In this document: positions 8,689-18,400 of the stretch, piece after piece
Numbering within the stretch: position 1 is the first letter of the stretch
Layout of the letters: each line of letters starts with the position of its first letter
Origin: an uncultured Lachnospiraceae bacterium
GTDB lineage: Bacteria; Bacillota; Clostridia; Lachnospirales; Lachnospiraceae
Direction of reading: 5' to 3'
Length of the DNA stretch: 64,000 nucleotides
Assembly: GCA_944376125.1 (NCBI GenBank)
Contig: CALWBQ010000026.1
Span: forward strand, 48,834-112,833
The notes under the pieces: model-generated
What the model was told of the DNA's origin: nothing
The model's input: the letters and a program-made list of their open reading frames with translations, nothing else
Database searches by the model: none
Position numbers and translations under genes: made by a program

Positions 8689-10254
8689 ATGGCTGGGATA
8701 CAGACATTTGCGGCTATTGATGTTGGTTCTTTTGAAATTGAGATGGGTATCTATGAAATTTCTCCCAAGATCGGGATCCGACTGGTGGATCATCTGCGCC
8801 ATGTCATTGCCTGGGGAAGAGACACCTACAAGCTGGGGAGAATCACGTATGAGAGGATAGATGAGGTGTGCCGTATTCTGGAGGATTTTGCCAGAATTAT
8901 GAAGGGATACAAGGTTCAGGCTTACCGGGCCTACGCTACCAGCGCTATGCGGGAGGCTCAGAATAATCAGATGGTTCTGGATCACATAAAGGTCAGAACC
9001 GGGCTGGACGTAAAGGTTATCAGCAATTCGGAACAGCGTTTTATCAGCTACAAGGCGATCGCTATCAAAGATGAAGAGTTTAATAAATACATTCAGAAAG
9101 GGACAGCCATCGTAGATGTAGGATTTGGGAGCATGCAGCTTACCCTGTTTGACAAAGAGAGCTTGGTGACCACCCAGAATCTTCCGCTGGGAGCGCTGAG
9201 AATTCGTCAGCTTCTCTCCGGAATTCCCGCCAATATGTCCCTGACTATGGACCTGATAGGGGAGATTGTTGACAATGAACTGTTTACATTCCGCAAGATC
9301 CACCTGAAGGACCGGGAAATTAAGAATATTATCGGGATTGGGAAAAATACACTGTACCTTTTCCGGGGAGAACAGAATCCGTTTCCGGAAAAGATTAACC
9401 GGAACGATGTAGAGCGGGCGTACAGCCAACTGCTGACTATGGGGCTGGAGGCTATTGCCGACCACCTGGGCGTTAACACAGAGTATGCTAAGCTGCTTCT
9501 TCCAAGCGCAGTGATCTACAAAAAGATTCTGGATATCACCGGCGCTGAGAATATCTGGGTTCCCGGAATCCGCCTGTGTGACGGGATTGCGGCAGAGTAT
9601 GCCGATTCGATGAAGCTGATCAAATTTAACCACGATTTCGAGAGGGATATTGTCATTGAGGCAAGAAACCTGGCAAAGCGCTATAAATGCCACACCAGCC
9701 ACAATCAGGCTTTGGAGCTCCACGCCCTGGCTATTTTTGACACTATGAGGCGGCTTCACGGGATGGGAAAGAGGGAGAGACTTCTCCTCCAGATCGCTGT
9801 CCTTCTCCACGCATGCGGGAAATTTATCAGCATGAAGAATTCCAACGAATGTGCTTACAACATTGTGATGTCCACAGAGATTATCGGTCTGAGCCATCTG
9901 GAGCGGGAGATCGTAGCGAATATTATCCGGTACAATATCCGGGATTTTGACTATGATCATGTGCACCTGGAGGAAGGGGTATTCCGCAGCGGCATGACAG
10001 AGATGGATATCAGCAAAGTAAACATGACCATAGCGAAGCTGACGGCTATTTTAAGGCTGGCCAATTCCATGGACAGAAGCCATCGCCAAAAGCTGGTGGG
10101 CTGCAAAATGGCACTGAAGGACAACAGTCTCGTTATTACCACAGATTATCCAGGGGATATTTCTCTGGAGAGGATGTCCTTTGAGCAGAAAGCAGACTTT
10201 TTTGAAGAGGTCTACGGAATCAGGCCGATTCTGAGACAGAAAAGGAAGGGATAA
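8689..10254 (+). CDS. ppx: Exopolyphosphatase / Ppx-GppA family phosphatase
   Basis: 521 residues. The N-terminal half is an ASKHA-fold phosphatase: AAIDVGSFEIEMGIYE as the first phosphate loop, RAYATSAMREAQN, and IVDVGFGSMQLTLF as the second phosphate loop (usually DIGGGS in the family, so slightly degenerate). The second half resembles the HD-like domain, with LLHACGKFIS where a true HD enzyme has HD. The family cuts terminal phosphate from polyphosphate or pppGpp. It sits between DUF815 and ppk with 2-3 base gaps and has a strong AAGGAGG site. The kinase next door favours polyphosphate as the substrate. Confidence 0.87.
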   Translation: MAGIQTFAAIDVGSFEIEMGIYEISPKIGIRLVDHLRHVIAWGRDTYKLGRITYERIDEVCRILEDFARIMKGYKVQAYRAYATSAMREAQNNQMVLDHIKVRTGLDVKVISNSEQRFISYKAIAIKDEEFNKYIQKGTAIVDVGFGSMQLTLFDKESLVTTQNLPLGALRIRQLLSGIPANMSLTMDLIGEIVDNELFTFRKIHLKDREIKNIIGIGKNTLYLFRGEQNPFPEKINRNDVERAYSQLLTMGLEAIADHLGVNTEYAKLLLPSAVIYKKILDITGAENIWVPGIRLCDGIAAEYADSMKLIKFNHDFERDIVIEARNLAKRYKCHTSHNQALELHALAIFDTMRRLHGMGKRERLLLQIAVLLHACGKFISMKNSNECAYNIVMSTEIIGLSHLEREIVANIIRYNIRDFDYDHVHLEEGVFRSGMTEMDISKVNMTIAKLTAILRLANSMDRSHRQKLVGCKMALKDNSLVITTDYPGDISLERMSFEQKADFFEEVYGIRPILRQKRKG

Positions 10255-10256
10255 TT

Positions 10257-12422
10257 ATGGGAGAAACAGGAATGCAGACGCAGGACTTTTTAAACCCGAA
10301 AAATTATGTAAATCGTGAGCTGAGCTGGCTGGAGTTTAACTATCGGGTATTGAGTGAGGCGCGGGATAAAAGCCTGCCGCTGTTTGAACGCTTAAAATTT
10401 TTAAGTATTACCGCATCAAATCTGGATGAATTTTTTATGGTTCGGGTGGCATCCTTAAAGGATATGGTTCACGCCAAATACACCAAGCCGGACATTGCCG
10501 GAATGACAGCGGAGGAACAGCTTGTGAAGATCGGACTGAAGGCCCACGAGCTGGTCAATCTCCAGTATTCCACTTACAATCGCTCTCTTCTCCCTGCTCT
10601 CAGGCAGAATGGGCTGAACGTGGTGGACGGGTATGAGGAGATGACTGAGGAGCAGGCAGAGTTTGCAGACCGGTATTTCCAGGAAAATGTGTATCCTGTG
10701 CTGACGCCCATGGCGGTAGATTCCTCCAGACCATTTCCCCTGATCCGCAATAAGACGCTGAATATTGCCGCCCTTCTGAGAAAGAAGAAGGGGGATAAGG
10801 AGCTGGAATTTGCGATGGTTCAGGTGCCTTCCGGCCTTCCGAGAATCGTAGAACTCCCAGTTACCGCAGAAGAGGATGGGAGAGAGATGCACAACGTGAT
10901 CCTCCTGGAGGAGATCATTGAGAAGAATATGCAGTCCCTCTTCCTGAATTACGATATTATTGCCGCGCATCCGTTCCGAATTATGAGAAATGCTGATCTG
11001 ACCATTGATGAAGAGGAGGCGGTGGACCTTCTGGAGGAGATCCAGAAACAATTAAAGAAACGCCAGTGGGGGGAGGTTATCCGGCTGGAGATTGAAGACA
11101 AGGTCGATAAACGGCTGTTGAAGATTCTGAAAAAAGAACTTCAGGTAGAAAACGAAGCCATCTATGAGATCAATGGCCCCCTTGATCTGACATTTCTGAT
11201 GAAAATGTACGGGATGCAGGGATTTGATCACCTAAAAACCCCGATCTACCGCCCGCAGCCCGTTCCAGAGCTGATGAATGAGGACGATATTTTTACGAAT
11301 ATCCGCAAGGGAGACATCCTGCTTCACCACCCATATCAGACTTTTGATCCAGTGGTGAATTTTGTCCGTACTGCGGCAAAGGATCCCGATGTCCTGGCAA
11401 TTAAGCAGACTCTTTACCGGGTCAGCGGCAATTCTCCCATTATCGCTGCCCTGGCGGAAGCTGCTGATAATGGAAAGCAGGTCTCAGTTCTAGTCGAATT
11501 AAAGGCCAGATTTGACGAGGAAAACAATATTATCTGGGCAAAGAAGCTGGAGAAAGCGGGCTGTCACGTTATTTACGGCCTGGTGGGGCTGAAGACCCAC
11601 AGTAAGATTACTCTGGTCGTTCGCCGGGAGGAGGACGGCATTCGGCGGTATGTTCACCTGGGAACCGGAAACTACAATGATTCTACAGCGAAACTGTACA
11701 CGGACTGCGGAATTTTGACATGCAATCCCCTCTATGGGGAGGATGCGACCGCTGTATTTAACATGCTGTCGGGCTATTCAGAGCCCCTGAGCTGGAACCG
11801 TCTGGCGGTGGCTCCCATCTGGCTGAGAGATACGATGCTGCGGCGAATCAGGAGGGAGACGGATAATGCGAGAAAACACAGGCAGTCCCACATTATTGCC
11901 AAGATGAATTCTCTCTGTGACAAGGAGATCATTGCGGCACTCTATGAGGCAAGCTGTGCCGGCGTTAAGATCGAACTGATCGTAAGGGGAATCTGCTGCC
12001 TGAAGGCAGGAATTCCGGGACTCAGTGAGAATATCTCGGTTCGTTCCATTGTGGGGAACTTTTTGGAGCACAGCCGGATCTTCTATTTCGAGAATGATGG
12101 AGATCCTAAACTATTTATGGGAAGTGCTGACTGGATGCCTAGAAATCTGGATAAGCGGGTAGAGATCGTATTTCCGGTGGAAGAGGAAGAAATTCAGAAA
12201 AAGGTTATGCACATTCTGGAGGTAGAACTGGCTGACAATGTAAAGGCTCATGTTCTGCAGCCGGATGGAAGTTATGAGAAGCCTGACCGGAGAGGAAAAA
12301 TCCAGGTAAACTCCCAGGAACAGTTTTGTGAGGAGGCTGTCCAGGCAGCGGCGGCGGAGCTGAAAAAGACAGAGATTGCGGGCCGCAGGACCTTCATCCC
12401 TGTGGAGAGCCACGAGGAATAA
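10257..12422 (+). CDS. ppk: Polyphosphate kinase 1
   Basis: 721 residues, close to the usual Ppk1 length. It starts with the family opening NRELSWLEFNYRVLSEA and SNLDEFFMVRV. The two essential histidines lie 19 residues apart, as in E. coli: LKTHSK (His448, the phosphorylated one) and YVHLGTGNYN (His467). LYTDCGILTC follows. It makes polyphosphate from ATP reversibly. The start ATG lies 2 bases after the ppx stop behind AGGAAGGG. A strong terminator follows. Confidence 0.95.
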   Translation: MGETGMQTQDFLNPKNYVNRELSWLEFNYRVLSEARDKSLPLFERLKFLSITASNLDEFFMVRVASLKDMVHAKYTKPDIAGMTAEEQLVKIGLKAHELVNLQYSTYNRSLLPALRQNGLNVVDGYEEMTEEQAEFADRYFQENVYPVLTPMAVDSSRPFPLIRNKTLNIAALLRKKKGDKELEFAMVQVPSGLPRIVELPVTAEEDGREMHNVILLEEIIEKNMQSLFLNYDIIAAHPFRIMRNADLTIDEEEAVDLLEEIQKQLKKRQWGEVIRLEIEDKVDKRLLKILKKELQVENEAIYEINGPLDLTFLMKMYGMQGFDHLKTPIYRPQPVPELMNEDDIFTNIRKGDILLHHPYQTFDPVVNFVRTAAKDPDVLAIKQTLYRVSGNSPIIAALAEAADNGKQVSVLVELKARFDEENNIIWAKKLEKAGCHVIYGLVGLKTHSKITLVVRREEDGIRRYVHLGTGNYNDSTAKLYTDCGILTCNPLYGEDATAVFNMLSGYSEPLSWNRLAVAPIWLRDTMLRRIRRETDNARKHRQSHIIAKMNSLCDKEIIAALYEASCAGVKIELIVRGICCLKAGIPGLSENISVRSIVGNFLEHSRIFYFENDGDPKLFMGSADWMPRNLDKRVEIVFPVEEEEIQKKVMHILEVELADNVKAHVLQPDGSYEKPDRRGKIQVNSQEQFCEEAVQAAAAELKKTEIAGRRTFIPVESHEE

Positions 12423-12443
12423 AAAAGAATAAGCGAATAAAAA

Positions 12444-12500
12444 ATCCCTGGCTGGCAGGATAGGCTTTCTGGAAGCTCCTGACAGCCAGGGATTTTTTGT
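12444..12500. terminator. Terminator after ppk, probably bidirectional
   Basis: Arms AAATCCCTGGCTGGCAGGA and TCCTGACAGCCAGGGATTT pair with one mismatch, and the tail is TTTTTTG. The minus-strand side is followed by TTTTTATTCGC and can serve the convergent gene. Confidence 0.85.
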
Positions 12501-12532
12501 CTGATAAAATCTTAGGAATGGGCATTGGCATG

Positions 12533-13513
12533 TCAGTCATTAACCGGGAGACCGCTGTGGAACGAGTAATTTCCCAATTCCTCCAGCAGGGATCCGAAGG
12601 TCTCAGGCCGGGTGATATCCCCGGAACTGACCAGGGTGTTGATGTGAAAATAAACCGTTCTGCACTTCATCAATGACTGGCGGAACAGATCTGGGAAAGA
12701 AGCAGTGGAAGCCATCTGATGGTTCCACGGATTGCACCAAACTTCATGGTCAGAGTTGAGGCTCTTCCTGGGCGAAGCGACTTTGTCCGTTACAATTTTA
12801 GACGAGGCGACGGGATGCTTTAAGAACAGAGATTCAAAAAATTCGATCCGTGCCTGCTTTTTTCCAGATTTATCAGCCAAGGTTCGGCAGCCGAAGCGCA
12901 TGGCCAGGATTGAGCGGTGCACCATCCGGGGGGTAATCTGAAAATTATTTTTGTAGCTGATGGGATAATACGTTTCATTGATGCACTGGGCCAGGAATCT
13001 GGATATAAACTGAGTTTCCAGGCCATTTAAACAGATGGTAGCCGCCTGGTTGAATTGGGACGGCTTTTTCTTTTTATATTTATAGAGCAGAAGAGCATCA
13101 ATATCATTTTCCAGCATGGCGTGGAGGCCATGGTAATGGTTGGTAGGATTGCTGATATCGTAATGGATCCGGCCATAGACAAAGGGATGGCAGATATAGT
13201 CCCCGATGTAATGGCCCAGATATCCGCAGAAATAGGCCAGAGCCTGCTCCCGCTGCTGACGGGATTCGATCTGGGAGATATGGATCAGGCAGCAGCGGAA
13301 AAATTTGTTTACGTGGTGTTCATGCATATAGGAACCGACATTGCGGTAATCCCTGTGGCGCAGAATGGGAATATTGTAAAAGAACATATCTGGTCCCTGA
13401 AGGCCAAGCTGGTACAGCCAGCGGTATTTGGCAATGATAAATTTTAACTGGCAGGGAGGCATATCATTGTACGCCTTCATCCCCAAAATATAGTGTGTGG
13501 TAAAGCCGGGCAT
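12533..13513 (-). CDS. Zinc-dependent phospholipase C-like domain protein
   Basis: 326 residues. The N-terminus MPGFTTHYILGMKAY, then GPDMFFYN, CGYLGHYIGDYICHPF and HYHGLHAMLENDIDALLL hold the His/Asp set typical of the zinc-dependent phospholipase C fold, found in clostridial proteins of unproven activity. There is no signal peptide, so it is not a secreted toxin of the alpha-toxin type. The start at 13513 is chosen because GAGGAG lies 8 bases upstream and the protein begins at the conserved MPGF. It is convergent with ppk and divergent from the AGCS gene. Confidence 0.75.
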   Translation of the reverse strand: MPGFTTHYILGMKAYNDMPPCQLKFIIAKYRWLYQLGLQGPDMFFYNIPILRHRDYRNVGSYMHEHHVNKFFRCCLIHISQIESRQQREQALAYFCGYLGHYIGDYICHPFVYGRIHYDISNPTNHYHGLHAMLENDIDALLLYKYKKKKPSQFNQAATICLNGLETQFISRFLAQCINETYYPISYKNNFQITPRMVHRSILAMRFGCRTLADKSGKKQARIEFFESLFLKHPVASSKIVTDKVASPRKSLNSDHEVWCNPWNHQMASTASFPDLFRQSLMKCRTVYFHINTLVSSGDITRPETFGSLLEELGNYSFHSGLPVND

Positions 13514-13699
13514 GGCACAGCTCCTCTCTTTGATTTCGCGCCGGGCGGCAGCCAAAGGGACTGCATTGGCGGCGCCTGTACAGAACAGTTATATTCTAGC
13601 ACAAATTTTCCGGTATTGCGATAGGAGATTCCAGCATATTATCAGACGAAAAAGAATAAGCTGGAGTACAGCGGCGCCGAGATGGGAGGAGGCAGGAAT

Positions 13700-15091
13700 A
13701 TGGCAGATTGGATTCACCAGATCCATCAGGTTGTATGGGGACCGTGGCTGCTGGTGCTTTTCTTGGGAACCGGACTGTACTTGACGGTGCGCTCCCGGGG
13801 GTTTCAGGTCAGAGGGATTGCCCTGTGGATGAAGAGCACAGCCGGAACGCTGCTGTCTGGAGAGGGAACGGGCGCCGGGCAGGAAAAAATTTCCCAGATT
13901 CAAACCGCCTGCACAGCTCTGGCAGCTACAGTGGGGACTGGAAATATCGTTGGGGTGGCGACCGCTTTGACGGCAGGAGGCCCAGGAGCTGTATTTTGGA
14001 TGTGGGTGTCAGCGATGATCGGAATGATGACGGCCTACGGGGAGACTTGGCTGGGGCTCCGCCACAGAATCCGGAACTGGGAGGGGAGATGGCTCTGCGG
14101 TCCCATGGTGACGCTGAGAGCGGGAGCAAATCTGCCGGTTTTGGCAGGGGCATACAGCATCTTCTGCGTATTAGCCTCCTTAGGAATGGGGAGCATGGTT
14201 CAGGCCAACTCCCTGGCAGAGGCCGCTGAATTTGCCTGGGGGCTTCCCAGGGAACTCTGCGGCTTTCTTGTGGTGATCCTGACAGCAGCCGTGATTACAG
14301 GGGGAACCGGACGAATTGCCCGGACTGCGGGAAGGCTGGTCCCCTGGTCAGCTGGCGTTTATCTGGCGGCATCTCTGGCGGTGCTGTTTCTGTGCCGCCG
14401 GCAGATTCCTGCGGTGCTGGGGAACATTATCTCAGCCGCTTTCTGCCCGGAGGGAGCAGCCAGAAGCCTCGCCGGGGGTGCGGCCGGATGGGGAATGAAA
14501 TCGGCTGTCCAGTACGGCGTTGCCAGGGGCGTCTTTTCCAATGAGGCAGGTTTAGGCAGCCTGGCGATCCTCCACGGAACAGCAGAGGATGGACGTCCGG
14601 AGATTCAGGGCATGTGGGCTGTTTTTGAAGTGTTTTTCGACACAATCCTGGTGTGCTCTGTGACAGCGCTGGTGATCCTGTGCGCGGCCTCAGAGAGAGG
14701 ATTCCCTCTGGAGAACGGCGCTTCCTTGGCAGCGCGGAGCTTTTCGGAGTTTTTAGGAAAGCCGGGAGAGTATGCGGCGGCTCTGTCTATGATGCTGTTT
14801 GCCTTTGCCACGATCATAGCCTGGTATTACATGGGCAGACAGGCGGCGGAATATCTGGCAGGGGAGAGAAGATGGACAGTGCTCTGCTATCTGGCAGCTT
14901 ACCTCTCTGCCGCATATTTGGGATGTATAGCCCGCCTGGAACTGGTGTGGGAATTATCGGATATTATCAATGGGCTCATGGCACTGCCAAATTTGGCAGC
15001 AGTCCTCCTTCTGGCAGGCCAGATCCGTTACCCTTCTGTGAAAAAGGATACCTGCCTTGGCGGCCAAAAAAGGAAAGCCATTGGCAGATAG
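13700..15091 (+). CDS. Alanine/glycine:cation symporter (AGCS family)
   Basis: 463 residues with about ten membrane segments. Family motifs are VRSRGFQVRG, TACTALAATVGTGNIVGVATAL (AGCS signature near residues 75-97), AVFWMWVSAMIGMMTAYGE and VQYGVARGVFSNEAGLGS. It imports alanine or glycine with Na+ or H+. The start at 13700 follows GGGAGGAGGC; an ATG at 13682 is in the ribosome-site region. The last codons lie inside a large inverted repeat. Confidence 0.92.
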   Translation: MADWIHQIHQVVWGPWLLVLFLGTGLYLTVRSRGFQVRGIALWMKSTAGTLLSGEGTGAGQEKISQIQTACTALAATVGTGNIVGVATALTAGGPGAVFWMWVSAMIGMMTAYGETWLGLRHRIRNWEGRWLCGPMVTLRAGANLPVLAGAYSIFCVLASLGMGSMVQANSLAEAAEFAWGLPRELCGFLVVILTAAVITGGTGRIARTAGRLVPWSAGVYLAASLAVLFLCRRQIPAVLGNIISAAFCPEGAARSLAGGAAGWGMKSAVQYGVARGVFSNEAGLGSLAILHGTAEDGRPEIQGMWAVFEVFFDTILVCSVTALVILCAASERGFPLENGASLAARSFSEFLGKPGEYAAALSMMLFAFATIIAWYYMGRQAAEYLAGERRWTVLCYLAAYLSAAYLGCIARLELVWELSDIINGLMALPNLAAVLLLAGQIRYPSVKKDTCLGGQKRKAIGR

Positions 15092-15119
15092 GTTGAATTT
15101 CAATCTATCTGCCAATGGC
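15077..15119 (+). terminator. 15-bp perfect inverted repeat overlapping the AGCS stop codon
   Basis: GCCATTGGCAGATAG at 15077-15091 and CTATCTGCCAATGGC at 15105-15119, with a 13-base loop. The first arm includes the TAG stop. There is no clean T run (TTGGAGTATTTTGG follows), so it may act as an mRNA-end stabiliser rather than a classic terminator. Confidence 0.6.
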
Positions 15120-15152
15120 TTGGAGTATTTTGGTTATAGAAAAAGGGAGGAG

Positions 15153-15174
15153 AGCTGATAATTTCTTATCAGCT
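15153..15174. repeat. Second hairpin downstream of AGCS
   Basis: AGCTGATAA / TTATCAGCT with a 4-base loop, 9 bp perfect. It is the second of two hairpins in the 396-base gap 15092-15487. The rest of that gap holds AT-rich DNA, a promoter and a leader for the next gene. I see no small gene and no GEMM-type c-di-GMP riboswitch there. Confidence 0.55.
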
Positions 15175-15342
15175 CGAGTATTATGAAAAAAATCTTGTAG
15201 GCTTTGGCTAAACAACTTTGTTTGTTGTTTATGGTTATAGTATATGGTGGAATCGTGAAGAAATCATGTTCTCAATGTAAAAGGTTTTTGAATGATTTTT
15301 GAACAGTTTATGAACAATAGGGGCAGAAAATCAACAGCCCGG

Positions 15343-15371
15343 TTGAAACTTTAAAATGGATGTGATAAAAT
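15343..15371 (+). promoter_or_regulatory. Promoter for the GGDEF/EAL gene
   Basis: TTGAAA at 15343-15348, 17-base spacer, TAAAAT at 15366-15371. The predicted leader is about 110 bases and contains a hairpin at 15432-15449 (CCTTCC / GGAAGG). Confidence 0.6.
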
Positions 15372-15487
15372 CAGATATCATTAGAAATTTTTGGGAATAA
15401 AACTGTAAAATCAGAACTTTCCTCCTTTCGTCCTTCCGGCACTGGAAGGCAAAAAATTGAGGGAGAGAGAAGAAAGAGCGGATAAGA

Positions 15488-18400
15488 ATGGTGGAGAGAC
15501 TTATGGACGGCAGGGCCGTGAGAAATCATGTGTCGCGGTATCTGTCAGCCATGGATTTTCAGACGTCCTGTGCGCTATTTGTGATTCGCATTGGCCGGCT
15601 GGATGAAATTTATAACACCTTGGGCCAGCAGGTTGGAGACCAGGAAATTTATCGCATAGGGCAGACTCTGTCTTTATCGTTTCGGGCGACCGACATTGTG
15701 GGGAGAACGGGAAGGGATGAGTTTGCTGTTTTTATTTCAGGCGCTATCACTCGGGATCGGATACGGGAAAAGGCAGCAGTGCTCAAATGGGTCCTGGAAG
15801 AGAATGCGGAAAGAGAGACAGGCTGGAAGCCTGATATCTATATCGGCATCTGCATAGCGGCTGGAGAGGGCATTCATTTTGATGATCTGTACGGCACGGC
15901 TTGCCGGGAATTGGAGGAAAGCCAGAACTCTAAGGAAAAAGGATATCAGGCCGGCATCGGAGAGATACATACACAGAAGGGGAACGATGGAAGGCTGTAC
16001 AGCACTTCCTTGCTGGATGCTATTCATATTCTGCCGCTGCTGGAATTTATTGAGGAAGGCGTAGGGCTGATCTCGGTTGGGGAGAATATCCAGGTGCTTT
16101 ATCTCAACCCCGCATACAGGAGAATCAGAGGGATGGAAGGCTGCGAGGAGCCTCTTCCCTGCCTTCTGGAGGAGATCGGCATCCACCCGGATGATGCTGT
16201 CAGCTATGAGGATATTCTCCGCGAAGGAGGACGGAACGGCCGGGTGATAGGCCATATACACCGGATTGCTGCCAAGAATGGAAGCTGGAGATGGATTCGA
16301 ACCCGTGCTGTGCGCATCGCATGCCAGGATCGGAGTGATCCTATTGTGCTGGAGACTGCATCGGACATTACAGAAGTCACAGAAAAAGACACTCTTCTTC
16401 GGGAGGTGGAGGAGCGGCTCAGAGTAGTGATGAAGCAGGTTCCCTACAAGCTGTGGGAGGTCGATGTGCCCAAGAAATTGTACCGGGCATATGACTGCCA
16501 GTCCCCTTCTGGAGAGCAGGGACAGCAGTGGAAGGCATTCCCCGATTATTTGATTCAAAACGGCATAGTGGCATCCAATTCTGCCGTCAGCTTCCGGCAG
16601 TTTGCTGAGAGGCTTCTGGAGGGAAGAACCCAGGGCAGCGGGAATTTTATTATGAGAAATTCGGAGACAGGGAGTTTTGGATGGAATTCCCTCTCCTACC
16701 ACATGATTTTTGATGAAACGGGAAGCCCGCTGAAGGCAGTAGGGCTGAATGGCTGCAATTCACTGCTCTCTGAGAGCCAGATGCAGATGCGGGAGAAGCG
16801 GTTTCTGCCAGACATTCTCAGGTACTCTCTGTTAGGGCGAATTCGGGTGAACTTGACGAAGGATTTAATAGAAGAACTGTGGCTGGAGGGCAATGATCTG
16901 ACTGGGACGGCGGGAAACCAATCCTATACGCAGTATCTCGCTGTAAGGCAGAAGGAATTCTGCCCCAAAGAACACGAAAAGGGAATGCTTGCATGGACGG
17001 GCAGGACAGCCCTGTTAGATGACTTTCACAGGGGAAAGAGATGGTTTACCAAAGATTTTTACCGTATTGACAGAGATGGGCGGATTCGGTGGACTTCTGC
17101 CGTTGTAAACTTGTTTAAAAAAAAGACGGGAGAAGAGATCGGCGCTCTGATTTTTCTGAGAGATATTGATCAAAAACGGAGATGGGAGCAAGAGTGGAGA
17201 ATCCGGCCGGATCGAGATCCGGTCACAGGTCTTTACAGCAGCAGAACACTCCAGAAATTAGCTGAAAATCTGATTAATGCGGATATAGGAACTACCTGCG
17301 GAGCAGCCGTAATCCGGATTATCGGGATTCCGCAGGGAGAAGAACTGACAGAGATTGAGACGGAAAAGAGGAGAGCGATAGCAGTGACCCTGAGCCTGTC
17401 CCTTGGGACAGATGAGTGTCTGGGGCAGTATCAGGAGGATCTCTTTGTGGCTTTTTTCCCCAATATTGATTCCGAAAATGGGTTAAAGAAACGGCTGGAA
17501 GAAGCATTTTATTACGTTCGGGTACTGCTGAGCGATACATTTGAGATGAGGAGCCTCCGGTTTGTGGCAGGCGTTTCCTGCCAAAAGACAGAAGAAGCAG
17601 ATTTCCAGGTGCTTTCTGCCTATGCTGCCCATCTGGCTGATACAGGTGTCTGCGCCGCATCTGACAGTGTGGTGCTTCAGGGCGCCGCAGAGGACTGGCA
17701 GAGGCAGACAGAGTGGGGAAACAGCGGGAAAGGTGTTCTGATCCGGAATGAAGATATGGAGAAACCCTTGTCGGCGGAGGAGCAGAGCGTTGCTTTCAAC
17801 TGCGTTGCAGCGATGCTGACATCAAAGTCATTGGATGCCTCCATTGAAAGTGTTCTCCGATATATTGGGATCTATTACCAGGCATCCCGGGTATATATTT
17901 TGGCTTTGTCAGAAAGCGGAAAAACTGTGACTATGATGTATGAGTGGACGGAGATTGGCAAGAACAGCATCCGCAGAGCAATGTCGGGCGTGCCGATTGT
18001 CCGGTTTCCTGTCTTGGTTCGGTGTATGAATGAGAAGACAGCAGTAACGCTGGAGAATTCAAGAGAAAGCGGTTTCGGAGCCGGACAGACGTGGCACTAT
18101 ACCGCGTGCCCGCTGAAGGGAGATGGAGGGATAGAAGGGTTCCTCTGCATAGAGAATTCCAGGGAACATCCTGCGGAGGTGGCTTTGCTGGGGACTTTGA
18201 TTCCCTATATTTTAAAGGAACAGAAGCGGTTTGAAAATACAGCTGGAAAGACGGAGCCAGGAGGGCGAGACAGCCTTACAGGAATGGGAAATTTGAGAAC
18301 CTATCTGGATTTCATTAATTCCATAGATTCCGATACGTATACCACACTGGGTGTGATAACGGCAGAGATTCCGAACCTCTCTTATATCAACAGCACATTG

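Noticed and set aside
7537..9966. Very long open frame (about 809 codons) on the minus strand opposite DUF815 and ppx
   Set aside because: It is a shadow of two well-supported plus-strand genes with clear motifs, and it matches no family.
15092..15487. Possible c-di-GMP riboswitch before the EAL gene
   Set aside because: The GEMM core patterns were not found in the leader; only a short hairpin is present.
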